Shown: positions 1-8,908, numbered from the stretch's first letter. The stretch is 64,000 nucleotides of DNA from UBA7477 sp045602925 (GCA_045602925.1 JAZSCN010000033.1:1-64000); one strand, 5' to 3'. Numbers and translations: made by a program. Notes: a model not told the origin generated them from the sequence alone.

Positions 1-29
1 GCACGAAACATAAAAATTTTTTGTTGCAA

Positions 30-297
30 TAAAAAAACTGGTTGAAAACCAGCTCATCATACAATATAATAGTAAGTAGTGTTGATATCGTATCCGATAG
101 CACTCCATCACATTGTATGATGACAATCACAGCCCTGTTAAAACTGCAATCAGCCTAAGGAATACCCTTTTCCTTAAACTTCGGCAACATCGCCTTTCAC
201 GACACAAGTCACATAGGGTAATGCTTCACGTTGTCCAAGATAAAATGTCAGACACGGTTGTGACCGCTACTAATCTTTGTTGCGCCTCTATCTGTTT
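30..297 (-). promoter_or_regulatory. Lysine riboswitch (L box)
   Basis: Read on the minus strand, the RNA carries the landmarks of the lysine riboswitch family. A GATAGAGGCGC start (292-282) has its P1 stem closed by GTGCTATC (103-96). Between them are a GTGAAAGGCGATGTTGCCGA core and a GGCTG...CTGTGATTGTCATCA 3' region. An 11-base segment (CATCATACAAT) can pair with ATTGTATGATG just before the terminator, giving an alternative fold. The controlled gene lies beyond the left edge and reads leftward. From the family it is expected to be a lysine uptake or biosynthesis gene, which is inference. Confidence 0.85.
31..52 (-). terminator. Riboswitch terminator
   Basis: Minus-strand hairpin with arms CTGGTT and AACCAG and a three-base loop, followed by seven T. 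It sits at the end of the lysine aptamer's expression platform, so control is probably by premature termination. Confidence 0.75.
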
Positions 298-303
298 GAA
301 TTT

Positions 304-332
304 ATTGTAGCAGACTTTTCACAGCCTGTCAA
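304..332 (-). promoter_or_regulatory. Sigma-A promoter of the lysine riboswitch transcript
   Basis: On the minus strand there is TTGACA, 17 bases, then TACAAT. The start of transcription falls about 7 bases further on, just before the aptamer. It is a near-consensus housekeeping promoter and confirms the RNA's direction. Confidence 0.85.
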
Positions 333-381
333 CACATTTTGAAAAAATATGCGAGATTACACAATTTAAGCGAGGAATATT

Positions 382-1431
382 ATGCTCCATTTAAACAATT
401 TAAAGAAAACTGACTTTTATTACGACCTTCCTGAGAGCCTTATCGCCCAGACTCCCCTAGAGCCGAGAAACTCTTCTCGTATGCTCTGCCTCTCTAAAGA
501 CGGCGGAGAGGTTAGCCACGACCACTTCTATAATCTATGCAATTATCTTAAAAAGGGTGACCTTTTGGTGTTAAACGACAGCCGAGTAATCCCTGCAAGA
601 ATATACGGCGAGAAGGTCGACAACGGTACCTTTATCGAGTTTTTACTCCTAGAGCAAAAAGAGAATATGATATGGGAGCTTATCTGTCGCCCGGGAAAGA
701 AAGCCAAGGTCGGCGCAAAGTTCTCGTTCGGTAACGGCAGACTCCTAGCCGAGATTATTGAAGTCAAGGATGACGGAAACCGAATCGCTAAGTTTACCTG
801 CGAGGATGGTAATATATATTCAGCCCTCGACGAGATCGGACAAATGCCACTCCCACCATATATTACAGAGAAGCTTGAAAATAAAGAACGCTACCAGACA
901 GTCTACTCTAAGGAGCTCGGCTCTGCAGCAGCCCCTACAGCAGGACTTCACTTTACAAAAGAGCAGCTTGAGGAAATTAAAGCAATGGGCGTAAATATCG
1001 CCTATGTAACACTCCACGTTGGACTAGGCACCTTCAGACCTGTAAAGGAAGAGAACATTTTAGACCATAAAATGCATAGTGAGCATTATGAAATGCCTAA
1101 GGAAACTGCAGACCTTATAAACGAAACAAAGAGTAATGGTGGCAGAGTTATCGCCGTAGGTACAACCTCTTGCAGAACACTCGAGAGCGTCGCTACCTTC
1201 AACGACGGAAAAATTGTCCCCGAAGATAGATACACAAGCATCTTTATCTACCCCGGCTATAAGTTCAAGGTGCTCGACGGACTTATCACTAACTTCCACC
1301 TGCCGGAAAGTACACTTATTATGCTCGTTTCAGCCTTCGCAGGCTACGATAATACAATGAACGCTTATAAAATCGCCGTAGAGGAAAAGTACAGATTCTT
1401 CTCGTTCGGCGACTCAATGCTTATTCTTTAA
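382..1431 (+). CDS. queA: S-adenosylmethionine:tRNA ribosyltransferase-isomerase QueA
   Basis: QueA transfers and isomerises the ribosyl part of S-adenosylmethionine onto preQ1 in tRNA, making epoxyqueuosine (cytoplasm). The 349-residue protein has the usual family length. It shows the family N-terminus (DFYYDLPESLIAQTPLEPRN), the GDLLVLNDSRVIPAR segment, SAAAPTAGLHFT near the middle, and NFHLPESTLIMLVSAFAG near the end. The ATG at 382 follows GAGGAATATT. It is followed after 12 bases by tgt, the enzyme that inserts preQ1, so the pair forms a queuosine operon. No preQ1 riboswitch is visible upstream. Confidence 0.96.
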   Translation: MLHLNNLKKTDFYYDLPESLIAQTPLEPRNSSRMLCLSKDGGEVSHDHFYNLCNYLKKGDLLVLNDSRVIPARIYGEKVDNGTFIEFLLLEQKENMIWELICRPGKKAKVGAKFSFGNGRLLAEIIEVKDDGNRIAKFTCEDGNIYSALDEIGQMPLPPYITEKLENKERYQTVYSKELGSAAAPTAGLHFTKEQLEEIKAMGVNIAYVTLHVGLGTFRPVKEENILDHKMHSEHYEMPKETADLINETKSNGGRVIAVGTTSCRTLESVATFNDGKIVPEDRYTSIFIYPGYKFKVLDGLITNFHLPESTLIMLVSAFAGYDNTMNAYKIAVEEKYRFFSFGDSMLIL

Positions 1432-1443
1432 AGGAGAAATTTG

Positions 1444-2583
1444 ATGTTTACACTTTTAAAGCAAGAGGGAAGTGCCAGACGTGGTCAGCTTGAGACAGTC
1501 CACGGCACAATCCAGACTCCTGTGTTTATGAATGTAGGAACAGCCGCCGCAATAAAGGGTGGCATATCTTCAATAGATTTAGCAAACGACCTAAAGTGCC
1601 AGGTCGAGCTTTGCAATACCTACCACCTGCACGTCAGACCGGGCGACGAGATAATCTATAAAATGGGTGGACTGCATAAGTTTATGAATTGGCACAAGCC
1701 TATACTTACCGATAGTGGCGGATTTCAGGTTTTCTCGCTTTCTAAGCTTCGCAGAATCAAGGAAGAAGGCGTGTACTTTAATTCCCACGTCGACGGCAGA
1801 AAGATTTTTATGGGTCCCGAGGAGAGTATGAGAATTCAGTCTAACCTCGCTTCAACTATCGCAATGGCTTTTGACGAGTGCGTCGAAAACCCCGCAACAC
1901 ATAAGTATTCTAAGGCTTCCTGCGAGAGAACAACACGCTGGTTGCTTAGATGTAAGGCTGAAATGGATAGACTCAATAGCTTAGACACAACTATAAATCG
2001 CCACCAAATGCTCTTTGGAATAAACCAGGGCTGTACCTTTGACGACCTTAGAATCGAGCATATGAAGGAGATTCGCGAAATCGACCTTCCCGGCTACGCT
2101 ATAGGCGGACTCGCTGTCGGTGAGCCGACAGAGGTTATGTACCACATAATCGAACAGGTCGAGCCTTTTATGCCAAAGGACAAGCCGAGGTATCTCATGG
2201 GCGTAGGTACACCGAGCAACATCATCGAGGCTGTCTATAGAGGAATAGACTTCTTCGATTGCGTAATGCCTTCGAGAAATGCAAGACATGCTACCGTGTT
2301 CACCTGGAACGGCATTATGCACGCTGTCAATAAACGCTACGAGCTCGACGAAAGACCACTTGACCCCGAGTGCGATTGCCCAACCTGTCGCAACTTTTCA
2401 AGAGCGTATATAAGACATCTTTTCAAGGCGAACGAACAGCTCGCAGGCAGGCTTGCTGTTACTCATAATCTGTATTTCTACAATACACTTACAGAAAGAA
2501 TAAGGCAGGCGCTCGACGAGGGCAGGTTTACAGAATTCAGAAATAAGTATTCAACCCTCTTAGCCTCAAAGTGTGAGGATTAA
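1444..2583 (+). CDS. tgt: tRNA-guanine transglycosylase Tgt
   Basis: Tgt exchanges guanine for preQ1 at position 34 of GUN-anticodon tRNAs. Visible features are the base-binding DSGGFQVFSL motif, the nucleophile region DCVMPSRNARH, and the zinc site CDCPTCRN with a following histidine in RAYIRHLF. An in-frame TTG at 1441 is possible, but AAGGAG at 1431 has proper spacing to the ATG at 1444, so that start is chosen. The gene directly follows queA. Its 379-residue length is typical. Confidence 0.97.
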   Translation: MFTLLKQEGSARRGQLETVHGTIQTPVFMNVGTAAAIKGGISSIDLANDLKCQVELCNTYHLHVRPGDEIIYKMGGLHKFMNWHKPILTDSGGFQVFSLSKLRRIKEEGVYFNSHVDGRKIFMGPEESMRIQSNLASTIAMAFDECVENPATHKYSKASCERTTRWLLRCKAEMDRLNSLDTTINRHQMLFGINQGCTFDDLRIEHMKEIREIDLPGYAIGGLAVGEPTEVMYHIIEQVEPFMPKDKPRYLMGVGTPSNIIEAVYRGIDFFDCVMPSRNARHATVFTWNGIMHAVNKRYELDERPLDPECDCPTCRNFSRAYIRHLFKANEQLAGRLAVTHNLYFYNTLTERIRQALDEGRFTEFRNKYSTLLASKCED

Positions 2584-2651
2584 GCTGTGCCACCTTAGGC
2601 AATTTTGAAATACAAAAATAATATAACCGAAAATCATCAGGAGGAAAAATC

Positions 2652-3038
2652 ATGAAAGCAAGAGTTCAGAATAAGCAAAAAAAGATGGCACTTATCTATA
2701 ACGTAGAATTTTCAAAGTCCAGGGATATCGCTACAATTTGCAACGACCTCGGCATTACCGTTTTAGAGCTTGACTCAACAGCAGGCGCATTTACAGTAGG
2801 ATATCTCTGTAGATATAACGGATATGACGGCGATATTGTCGATTGCGCAATTCCACAGGAGGAAGCAGTTGTATTCTCAGGCCTCTCAAACTATGAGATT
2901 AATACAGTCCTCTCAAAGATGAAGGATAAGCAGGCGACTGTAGCTCTAAAGGGCGTCGTTACCGATACAAATAAGTGCTGGGGACTCGGCAAGCTTGTCG
3001 AAGAGCTCGCAAAGGAGCATAAGGAGTTAAATGGCTAA
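2652..3038 (+). CDS. DUF3783 family protein
   Basis: A 128-residue protein of unknown function. The C-terminal half (EEAVVFSGLSNYEINTVLSK, then ATVALKGVVTDTN and a conserved W) matches the DUF3783 pattern found in Clostridia. There is no signal peptide or membrane segment. A good GGAGG site precedes the ATG. The stop codon overlaps the ATG of the next gene by one base (TAATG), so translation is coupled to the RNA methyltransferase; a link to RNA modification is only inferred from this. Confidence 0.8.
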   Translation: MKARVQNKQKKMALIYNVEFSKSRDIATICNDLGITVLELDSTAGAFTVGYLCRYNGYDGDIVDCAIPQEEAVVFSGLSNYEINTVLSKMKDKQATVALKGVVTDTNKCWGLGKLVEELAKEHKELNG

Positions 3039-4195
3039 TGGCTTTTCAAAAATGCGACACTACATGTAGACTTTTCAAAAAATGTGGTGGCTGTCAGCTT
3101 TCTATGAGCTATGGCGAACAGCTTTTGTGGAAGCAGGAAAGAGTAGAAAGACGATTCTCTAGGCTCATAAAGTGCGACAAAATCATCGGAATGGAAAGAC
3201 CTTTTCACTACCGTAACAAGACAACAGCTGTTGTCAGAGAGCTCGGAAAGGGCAGAATAATATCGGGCGTCTATCAGTCGAGCACAAATTCAGTCGTCGC
3301 AACCGACGAGTGTATGCTTGAGAATAAGCGCTCGCTTAAAATTATAAAGGTCGCAAAGGAGCTTATGCGTAAGCTTTCTATACCTGCATATAACCCGCAG
3401 ACAGATAAAGGCCTTATAAAGTATTTTCTTGTAAGACAAAATTCAAACGGCCAGGCGCTGCTTTTGATAGTAACAGCAAAGGAGCAGTGGAACGAAAAGC
3501 ATAGCTTCGTCGCAGAGCTCATAAAGAAATGTAAGAATATATCTTCTGTCGCTATCGGCGTTTGTAAGGTAAGAGATAAGCTCGTATTGCCAAAGGAGTG
3601 CAAGACGCTCTACGGCGAGGGCTTTATCGTCGATAAGCTCTGTAACAAGAGCTTTGCAATATCTCCGCTTTCCTTCTACCAGATTAACCATACCCAGACC
3701 GAAAAGCTGTATAGCCTCGCTATCGAAATGTCTGAGCTTCAAGAAACCGATACTCTGCTCGACTGCTATTGCGGAGTGGGAACTATCGGTATAATCGCAA
3801 GCGATAAGGTGAAGAAGGTTTTAGGCGTCGAGAAGAATTCCTTCGCAATAGAAATGGCTAAAGAAAACGCCAAGAGAAATAACATCACAAACGCCGAGTT
3901 TGTAAATGCCGACGCCAGCGAGTTTATGACAGAGCTTGTGAAGAAGGGCGAAAAGCCCGACGCAGTAATACTCGACCCTGCAAGAATGGGCTGTGATAAA
4001 CGCTTTTTGCAAAGTCTCGTAAAGCTTTCTCCAAAAAGAGTGACGTATATATCCTGCAATATAGAAACGCAGGAAAGAGATGTAAAATATCTTTTAAAGC
4101 AGGGCTACGCCATAAAGCGTGTCGCCCCCGTAGATATGTTTCCACATACAACTCATATAGAGTGTGTAGTCTTGATGTCAAAAGTACAGAAGTAA
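3038..4195 (+). CDS. RumA/RumB-family SAM-dependent RNA uracil-C5 methyltransferase
   Basis: Probable rRNA or tRNA m5U methyltransferase. The N-terminus carries an Fe-S type cysteine cluster (CDTTCRLFKKCGGC). The SAM-binding region is LLDCYCGVGTIGI. The DPARMG motif and catalytic cysteine motif YISCNIETQERD follow. There is no N-terminal TRAM domain, so at 385 residues it is more RumB-like (RlmC) in build than RumA-like. The target base cannot be told from sequence. It overlaps the upstream DUF3783 gene by one base and is the last gene of the queA operon. Confidence 0.9.
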   Translation: MAFQKCDTTCRLFKKCGGCQLSMSYGEQLLWKQERVERRFSRLIKCDKIIGMERPFHYRNKTTAVVRELGKGRIISGVYQSSTNSVVATDECMLENKRSLKIIKVAKELMRKLSIPAYNPQTDKGLIKYFLVRQNSNGQALLLIVTAKEQWNEKHSFVAELIKKCKNISSVAIGVCKVRDKLVLPKECKTLYGEGFIVDKLCNKSFAISPLSFYQINHTQTEKLYSLAIEMSELQETDTLLDCYCGVGTIGIIASDKVKKVLGVEKNSFAIEMAKENAKRNNITNAEFVNADASEFMTELVKKGEKPDAVILDPARMGCDKRFLQSLVKLSPKRVTYISCNIETQERDVKYLLKQGYAIKRVAPVDMFPHTTHIECVVLMSKVQK

Positions 4196-4480
4196 GCAAT
4201 GGAAAATTTGAATTCTCACCTGAGGTATTTTAAGGGATTTAATAACTGTTATATCTTGTTATAAAAATCTCGGCAAAGCCTTGAAAATACTAAAGTTTTC
4301 GTGGGTGTCCTCTCCGTTACATCTTGTATCGTGTTATATCATTTTACCCTTGGTTATGACCTCTGATAAGGGAAAAAACGAGGGAAAGAAAATCTGGTAA
4401 CAACTTATAACAAATTATGAAAATGGCAGTTGGAACTGGATGAGATGCTTTTAATACAATTACAGGAAAGGACAGATAAG
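4196..4480. other. Intergenic stretch at the edge of an AT-rich island
   Basis: No convincing gene, RNA or terminator is seen. Base composition and codon use change here: what follows to about 7675 is clearly more AT-rich than the queA operon or the ygjV-like gene. It is a plausible left junction of an acquired segment, but no integrase or target duplication was found. Confidence 0.3.
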
Positions 4481-4720
4481 ATGAGATTAATATACGCAGA
4501 ATATAACCCACAGACAAACAGTGTTGATGTAACCACATTTGAGAATTACATATTGTGGATTGATTGTAATAAGGCTGAGGACGGATTAATAACAACACCC
4601 TGCTCGCAGAATTCTTTGAATGCATTAGCAATAGATGAGCCATTGGAGTATGCTCGGCTTGCCTTAGATGGAGAAATGCAGGCGTGGGTGGATGCGGTGG
4701 ATAGTTTGGAAGTGTGGTGA
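4481..4720 (+). CDS. DUF6061-like small protein
   Basis: A 79-residue protein. The start is set at the ATG at 4481 because AGGAAAGGA lies just upstream; a longer frame from 4430 has no ribosome site. The pattern MRLIYAEYNPQTNSVDV, then NSLNALAIDEPLEYARLALDGEM, resembles the DUF6061 proteins seen in Lachnospiraceae and Ruminococcaceae, often near mobile DNA. Function is unknown. No signal peptide or membrane helix. It is the first gene of the AT-rich island. Confidence 0.6.
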   Translation: MRLIYAEYNPQTNSVDVTTFENYILWIDCNKAEDGLITTPCSQNSLNALAIDEPLEYARLALDGEMQAWVDAVDSLEVW

Positions 4721-4814
4721 TTATAATAAAAACTTTTACTGGTAAAGGGCTTATAGAACAACTATACGTAGTGTGATAAAATAGAAAGAAAATTCGATTT
4801 GATGGTGAGAAGAT

Positions 4815-5903
4815 ATGACTTTAAATATGCGAAAGCATTATATCGACAATTTAAGGTGGATAACACTTTTGATACTTATACCATATCATACGGCTATGGC
4901 ATGGAATGTTTGGGGTGAACCGAATTATATTTATTTTGAAGGTAACAGGTTGATTGGCAGTATTATTATATCCTGTAGTCCGTATTTTATGCCGCTTCTG
5001 TTTGTGTTAGCAGGAGTAAGTACGAAATATGCACTATTAAAAAGGACAAATAAGGAATATCTGATTGAGAGAATTAAAAGATTGTTTGTTCCGTTTCTGT
5101 TTGGAATAGTAGTTTTAATGCCAATAATGACATATATAGCGGATAAGTTTAATTGTTCATATAGTGGTGGATTTCTTGAACACTATTCTATATTTTTAAC
5201 AAAATATACGGATTTGATAGGTGCAGATGGTGGATTTTCGCTAGGGCAGTTTTGGTTTTTGCTATATCTGCTGGTTATTTCAGTTGTGAGTGTTGGGATA
5301 ATAGCCCTATCGAAAAGATTTGTTTCGAAAACAGAAATAACAATCCCATTTTTTCTTGTATGTATTTTGGGATTGCCCTTACCATTGCTAAGCGAACTGC
5401 TTTCTATAGGTGGAAAAAGCCTTGTAGAATATACATATCTTTTTTTGCTTGGCTATTTCGTATTCGCTGATGAAAAGATAGTAAGTAAATCAGAGAAGAA
5501 TTGCTGGCTATTGTTTGGCATTGGATTAGTAGCAACTATTTTGAATGTGTATCTCTTTATTTGGGTAGATAAGGAATTTATTTTACTTAATACAATTACT
5601 AAGTATGTATCAGAGTGGATTATGATAATTGCTTTAATAGGATTGGCAAAAAAATATTTGAACTTTAGTGGAAAAGTATCAAGTTACATGAACAAAAGGA
5701 TATTTCTGTTTTATATTTATCACTTTATATGGGTTGTTTTGTTCCAGTACATATTATATGAAGTTATTGGAAACCACACCTTTGTTTTGTTTACAGGCAC
5801 TGTGCTATTGTCCTACTGGGTAACTTTTGTTTGTTGTGAAATAAGTATCAGAATACCATTTTTGTGCTTTCTTACAGGGTCAAAATATAGTTCAAAGAAA
5901 TGA
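4815..5903 (+). CDS. Acyltransferase family 3 membrane protein
   Basis: A 362-residue membrane protein with about ten hydrophobic segments. The N-terminal signature YIDNLRWITLLILIPYHTAM contains the essential histidine of the acyltransferase-3 (OafA/OpgC-like) family. Such proteins acylate sugars or cell-surface polymers at the membrane; the substrate is not readable. The gene is very AT-rich (many TTT, ATA, TTG codons) compared with neighbours outside 4200-7675, suggesting transfer. It stands alone, with GNAT genes downstream in the same direction. Confidence 0.85.
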   Translation: MTLNMRKHYIDNLRWITLLILIPYHTAMAWNVWGEPNYIYFEGNRLIGSIIISCSPYFMPLLFVLAGVSTKYALLKRTNKEYLIERIKRLFVPFLFGIVVLMPIMTYIADKFNCSYSGGFLEHYSIFLTKYTDLIGADGGFSLGQFWFLLYLLVISVVSVGIIALSKRFVSKTEITIPFFLVCILGLPLPLLSELLSIGGKSLVEYTYLFLLGYFVFADEKIVSKSEKNCWLLFGIGLVATILNVYLFIWVDKEFILLNTITKYVSEWIMIIALIGLAKKYLNFSGKVSSYMNKRIFLFYIYHFIWVVLFQYILYEVIGNHTFVLFTGTVLLSYWVTFVCCEISIRIPFLCFLTGSKYSSKK

Positions 5904-5992
5904 TTAGCTTAGACGGATAAATTCCGATACACACCTGATACACCTGCACAGAATATTTGTTTGGTTTTCTTGGCTGAATGTGGAGAATTGTA

Positions 5993-6021
5993 TTGTAAAT
6001 GTTGCACATAAATGATATAAT
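5993..6021 (+). promoter_or_regulatory. Promoter of the leader ORF and GNAT genes
   Basis: TTGTAA, 17 bases, TATAAT. Transcription would begin near 6028, leaving a 5' leader of about 135 bases before the acetyltransferase gene. This leader contains a small ORF with a strong ribosome binding site. Confidence 0.6.
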
Positions 6022-6114
6022 GTGAGGAATTGCTGGAGTTTAAGTATATTTACGATTTGGAAGAATCTTTTTTATAAAAAAGTTCCCTATATATGTTTTT
6101 AAGGAGGTACACCT

Positions 6115-6141
6115 ATGTGTGGAATGACATCTAATCAGTAA
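6115..6141 (+). CDS. Eight-codon leader ORF (MCGMTSNQ)
   Basis: A perfect AAGGAGGT lies just before this ATG and the frame closes after eight codons. The acetyltransferase gene begins 23 bases later with its own GGAGG. Short leader ORFs of this kind precede several inducible resistance genes, where ribosome stalling controls the next gene. Whether that happens here is inference. It could also be the remaining 5' end of a lost gene. Confidence 0.4.
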   Translation: MCGMTSNQ

Positions 6142-6164
6142 ATAAAATTGATTGGAGGATATAA

Positions 6165-6653
6165 ATGAATACAAATATCAGAAAAATAAATTGTGATGAA
6201 TATAAGATACTGGATGATTTTCTCTATGAGGCGATTTTTGTTCCTGAAGGTGTAGAAGCACCGCCAAGAGAGATTATCAATGCTCAGGAATTGCAGGTAT
6301 ATGTTGAAGGCTTCGGTAATAGAGATAGCGATATTTGTTTTGTGGCAGAGGTGGAGAATGCAGAAACATATCACAACATTGTGGGGGCTGTATGGGTTCG
6401 TGTTATGGATGATTATGGACACATAGAAGATGGTGTCCCTTCGTTTGCAATTTCCCTGTACAAAGATTATCGTGGTCTCGGCATCGGAACAGTATTGATG
6501 GAGAAGATGCTTGCAGAGTTAAAGGAAAGAGGCTATAGGAAAACTTCCTTGGCAGTGCAGAAAGAAAATTATGCAGTAAAGATGTATAAAAAAGTCGGTT
6601 TTAAAATAATCGATGAAAACGAAGAAGAATATATTATGGTGTGTGAATTATGA
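6165..6653 (+). CDS. GNAT family N-acetyltransferase
   Basis: A 162-residue single-domain acetyltransferase. The acetyl-CoA loop is visible as YRGLGIGTVLMEKML (motif A), preceded by the ISLYKD beta strand and followed by AVKMYKKVGFKI. The substrate is unknown. It sits behind the small leader ORF at 6115, and its stop overlaps the start of the next GNAT gene by four bases (ATGA), so the two are co-translated. Confidence 0.88.
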   Translation: MNTNIRKINCDEYKILDDFLYEAIFVPEGVEAPPREIINAQELQVYVEGFGNRDSDICFVAEVENAETYHNIVGAVWVRVMDDYGHIEDGVPSFAISLYKDYRGLGIGTVLMEKMLAELKERGYRKTSLAVQKENYAVKMYKKVGFKIIDENEEEYIMVCEL

Positions 6654-7669
6654 AGGAAGAAAATATAGAAAATTTAAAATTTATAACATTGAATAAAACT
6701 CATATTTCTCAAATGGCAGAGCTATATAAAAGGTCTTTTGCAGGAGAGCCATGGAATGATGATTGGTCCGATGAAAAGCAACTTTTAGAATATATGGCAG
6801 AGATATCCGGAGGGTGCCACGCGTTAAATTTCGGGCTTTTAATGAATGGAGAACTTGTAGCTCTTTCTGTTGGTGAAATACGTCATTGGTGGGAAGGAAC
6901 GAATTACAATATTGAAGAATTCTGTGTTGATCCAAAGATGCAGGGACAGGGAATCGGTTCGTCTTTCATGAAAATGATAGAAGCTGAAGTGAAAGAGCGT
7001 GGCCTTGCAGGGATTTTTCTTCAGACGGATAGTGATAAGCCGGCATTTTCTTTTTATCACAAAAATGGATTTTTTAATTTGGACACCCATGTGAGTTTAT
7101 ACAAGAATTTGAGAACTAAACATAAGATGTTAGAAACAGAAAGACTTATTTTGCGCCCCTGGAGGGAATCAGATGCAGAAGATTTATTCCGATATGCCAG
7201 TGATCCCGAGGTAGGACCTATTGCCGGATGGCCGCCACATCAAAGCGTTTCAGAGAGTCAGGATATTATCAAAACTGTGTTGAATGGAGAGGAATGTTAC
7301 GCAATTTGCCTCAAGGAAGATGGAAGAGCAATCGGAGCCATTGAGCTGAGATTAAAAGGTAACACTGACCTGACAGAGCGTGACGATGAATGTGAACTGG
7401 GATATTGGATTGGAAAACCATTCTGGGGACAGGGTATGATGCCGGAAGCGGCAAGAGAGCTTATTCGATACGGATTTGAAGAAGCAGGCATGACAAAAAT
7501 TTGGTGCGGTTATTATGATGGCAATACAAAGTCTAAAAGGGTTCAGGAAAAAGTGGGATTTAAGTATCAATGGAAATCAGAAGGCGTTGATGTTCCCTTA
7601 ATGAAAGAAAAGAGAACCGGACATGTGAGTAGTATGACAAAAGATGAGTGGTTGCAAATACAAAAATAA
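6650..7669 (+). CDS. Double GNAT acetyltransferase (fusion)
   Basis: A 339-residue protein with two complete GNAT domains. Residues 10-150 carry DPKMQGQGIGSSFMKMIEAE and end at FYHKNGFF. From residue 158 (LETERLILRPWRESDAEDLF) a RimJ/RimL-type domain follows, with the loop PFWGQGMMPEAARELI and a late RVQEKVGFKY. An internal methionine at the join suggests fusion of two once-separate genes. Substrates are unknown; small molecules such as aminoglycosides for the first half and protein N-termini or drugs for the second are family possibilities only. Confidence 0.85.
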   Translation: MKEENIENLKFITLNKTHISQMAELYKRSFAGEPWNDDWSDEKQLLEYMAEISGGCHALNFGLLMNGELVALSVGEIRHWWEGTNYNIEEFCVDPKMQGQGIGSSFMKMIEAEVKERGLAGIFLQTDSDKPAFSFYHKNGFFNLDTHVSLYKNLRTKHKMLETERLILRPWRESDAEDLFRYASDPEVGPIAGWPPHQSVSESQDIIKTVLNGEECYAICLKEDGRAIGAIELRLKGNTDLTERDDECELGYWIGKPFWGQGMMPEAARELIRYGFEEAGMTKIWCGYYDGNTKSKRVQEKVGFKYQWKSEGVDVPLMKEKRTGHVSSMTKDEWLQIQK

Positions 7670-7684
7670 CTTTTAAGGTGCTCT

Positions 7685-8230
7685 ATGACAGAATTTTTAC
7701 TTAGAATTTTTAGCCCCGTACAGCTTATCGGCTACGCCGGTACAGCATGTGCACTTATTTCATACCAGTGCAAGAAAAATCGCAACTACTTCCTCTTTCA
7801 GATGGGTTGCGGAATTGCCTTTACAATTCAGTTCGCATTTTTGTCCTCATGGGCAGGAATGTTCCTGAATTTCTTCAGCGTGGTAAGAGGTATAATTTTT
7901 GCACTCGGCAATAGGTGCAAAAAGCTACGCTTCCTCGTTTTTATGGAAGTCTGCTTTGCCTCGTCCTGCCTTGCATCAGTCTTGGTGTTTAGCGAAAGAT
8001 GGTGGATAGCTTCGCTCTTGTTTGTCGCACAAGGCGTCGGAACACTCGCAATGTGGACACGAAACGGAAAAACAATCAGATTTACTCAGCTTTTCTGCAT
8101 CTCGCCACTTTGGATTGTAAACAACGTCTACTACGCATCAATAGGCGGAGTAGTCTGCGAGGTGCTTAACATAACCTCGGTAATTGTATCTTTCGTACGT
8201 TTTAGAAAAACGGGGTATGATAAAACCTAA
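7685..8230 (+). CDS. YgjV family inner membrane protein
   Basis: A 181-residue membrane protein with five to six hydrophobic segments. The start IGYAGTACALISYQCKKNRNY and later LGN, SERWWIASLLFVAQ and NNVYYASIGG pattern match the Imp-YgjV family of unknown function. Codon use returns to the style of the host genes, marking the right edge of the AT-rich island. It is followed after 27 bases by another membrane protein gene in the same direction. Confidence 0.8.
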   Translation: MTEFLLRIFSPVQLIGYAGTACALISYQCKKNRNYFLFQMGCGIAFTIQFAFLSSWAGMFLNFFSVVRGIIFALGNRCKKLRFLVFMEVCFASSCLASVLVFSERWWIASLLFVAQGVGTLAMWTRNGKTIRFTQLFCISPLWIVNNVYYASIGGVVCEVLNITSVIVSFVRFRKTGYDKT

Positions 8231-8257
8231 AGCAGAAAATATTAAAGGGAGAAAATT

Positions 8258-8908
8258 ATGATTAAAAGAAGAATCGCTATGTCGCTTTTCGGAGTGATAA
8301 TATGCGCAATCTCAGTCGGAATTTTTAAGCTCGCCGCATTCGGAGTAGACCCGTTCCAAGCGTTTATGAGTGGTATGGATAAGCTTATCCCAATAAGCTT
8401 CGGCACACTTTACGTTATCGTCAACGCCGTATTACTGCTCTTTAGCATACTCGCAGATAGGCATAATATCGGTATCGCAACCTTCATAAACCTGTTTTTG
8501 CTCGGCTACATTACTCAGTTTACATACGAGCTTTTGCAGGACGTTTTCCCAAATCCGTCAATGGCGCTAAGAATAGGCTGTCTGCTGATTGCAATCGTAA
8601 TAATCTGCTTTGGCTCAGCCTTCTATATGACAGCAGACCTAGGCGTTTCGACCTATGACGCAGTCGCAATCGTTTTGTCAAGAAAGTGGAAGCTTGGAAA
8701 ATTCAAGTACATAAGAATCTGCACAGATATAGTTTGCGTGGTCTTGGGCATAGCTGTCTTCCTTATCGGAAAAGGAAAGGCTAGCGAGATTGTCGCCTTC
8801 GTCGGCGTCGGAACAATTATAACAGCCTTCTTTATGGGGCCGCTTATCGAGTTCTTCAATGAAAAGGTCGCAAGAAAGGTGCTCGCAGGAAAGAACGCAA
8901 AAAGCTAA
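8258..8908 (+). CDS. YczE/YitT-type membrane protein
   Basis: A 216-residue integral membrane protein with about six helices. The repeated pattern GVDPFQAFMSG...GTLYVIVNAVLL in the first half and ADLGVSTYDAVAIVLS in the second matches the YczE/YyaS group. The two halves look like an internal repeat. Function is unknown. Start ATG 8258 follows GGGAGAAA. It probably shares a transcript with the ygjV-like gene. Confidence 0.78.
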   Translation: MIKRRIAMSLFGVIICAISVGIFKLAAFGVDPFQAFMSGMDKLIPISFGTLYVIVNAVLLLFSILADRHNIGIATFINLFLLGYITQFTYELLQDVFPNPSMALRIGCLLIAIVIICFGSAFYMTADLGVSTYDAVAIVLSRKWKLGKFKYIRICTDIVCVVLGIAVFLIGKGKASEIVAFVGVGTIITAFFMGPLIEFFNEKVARKVLAGKNAKS

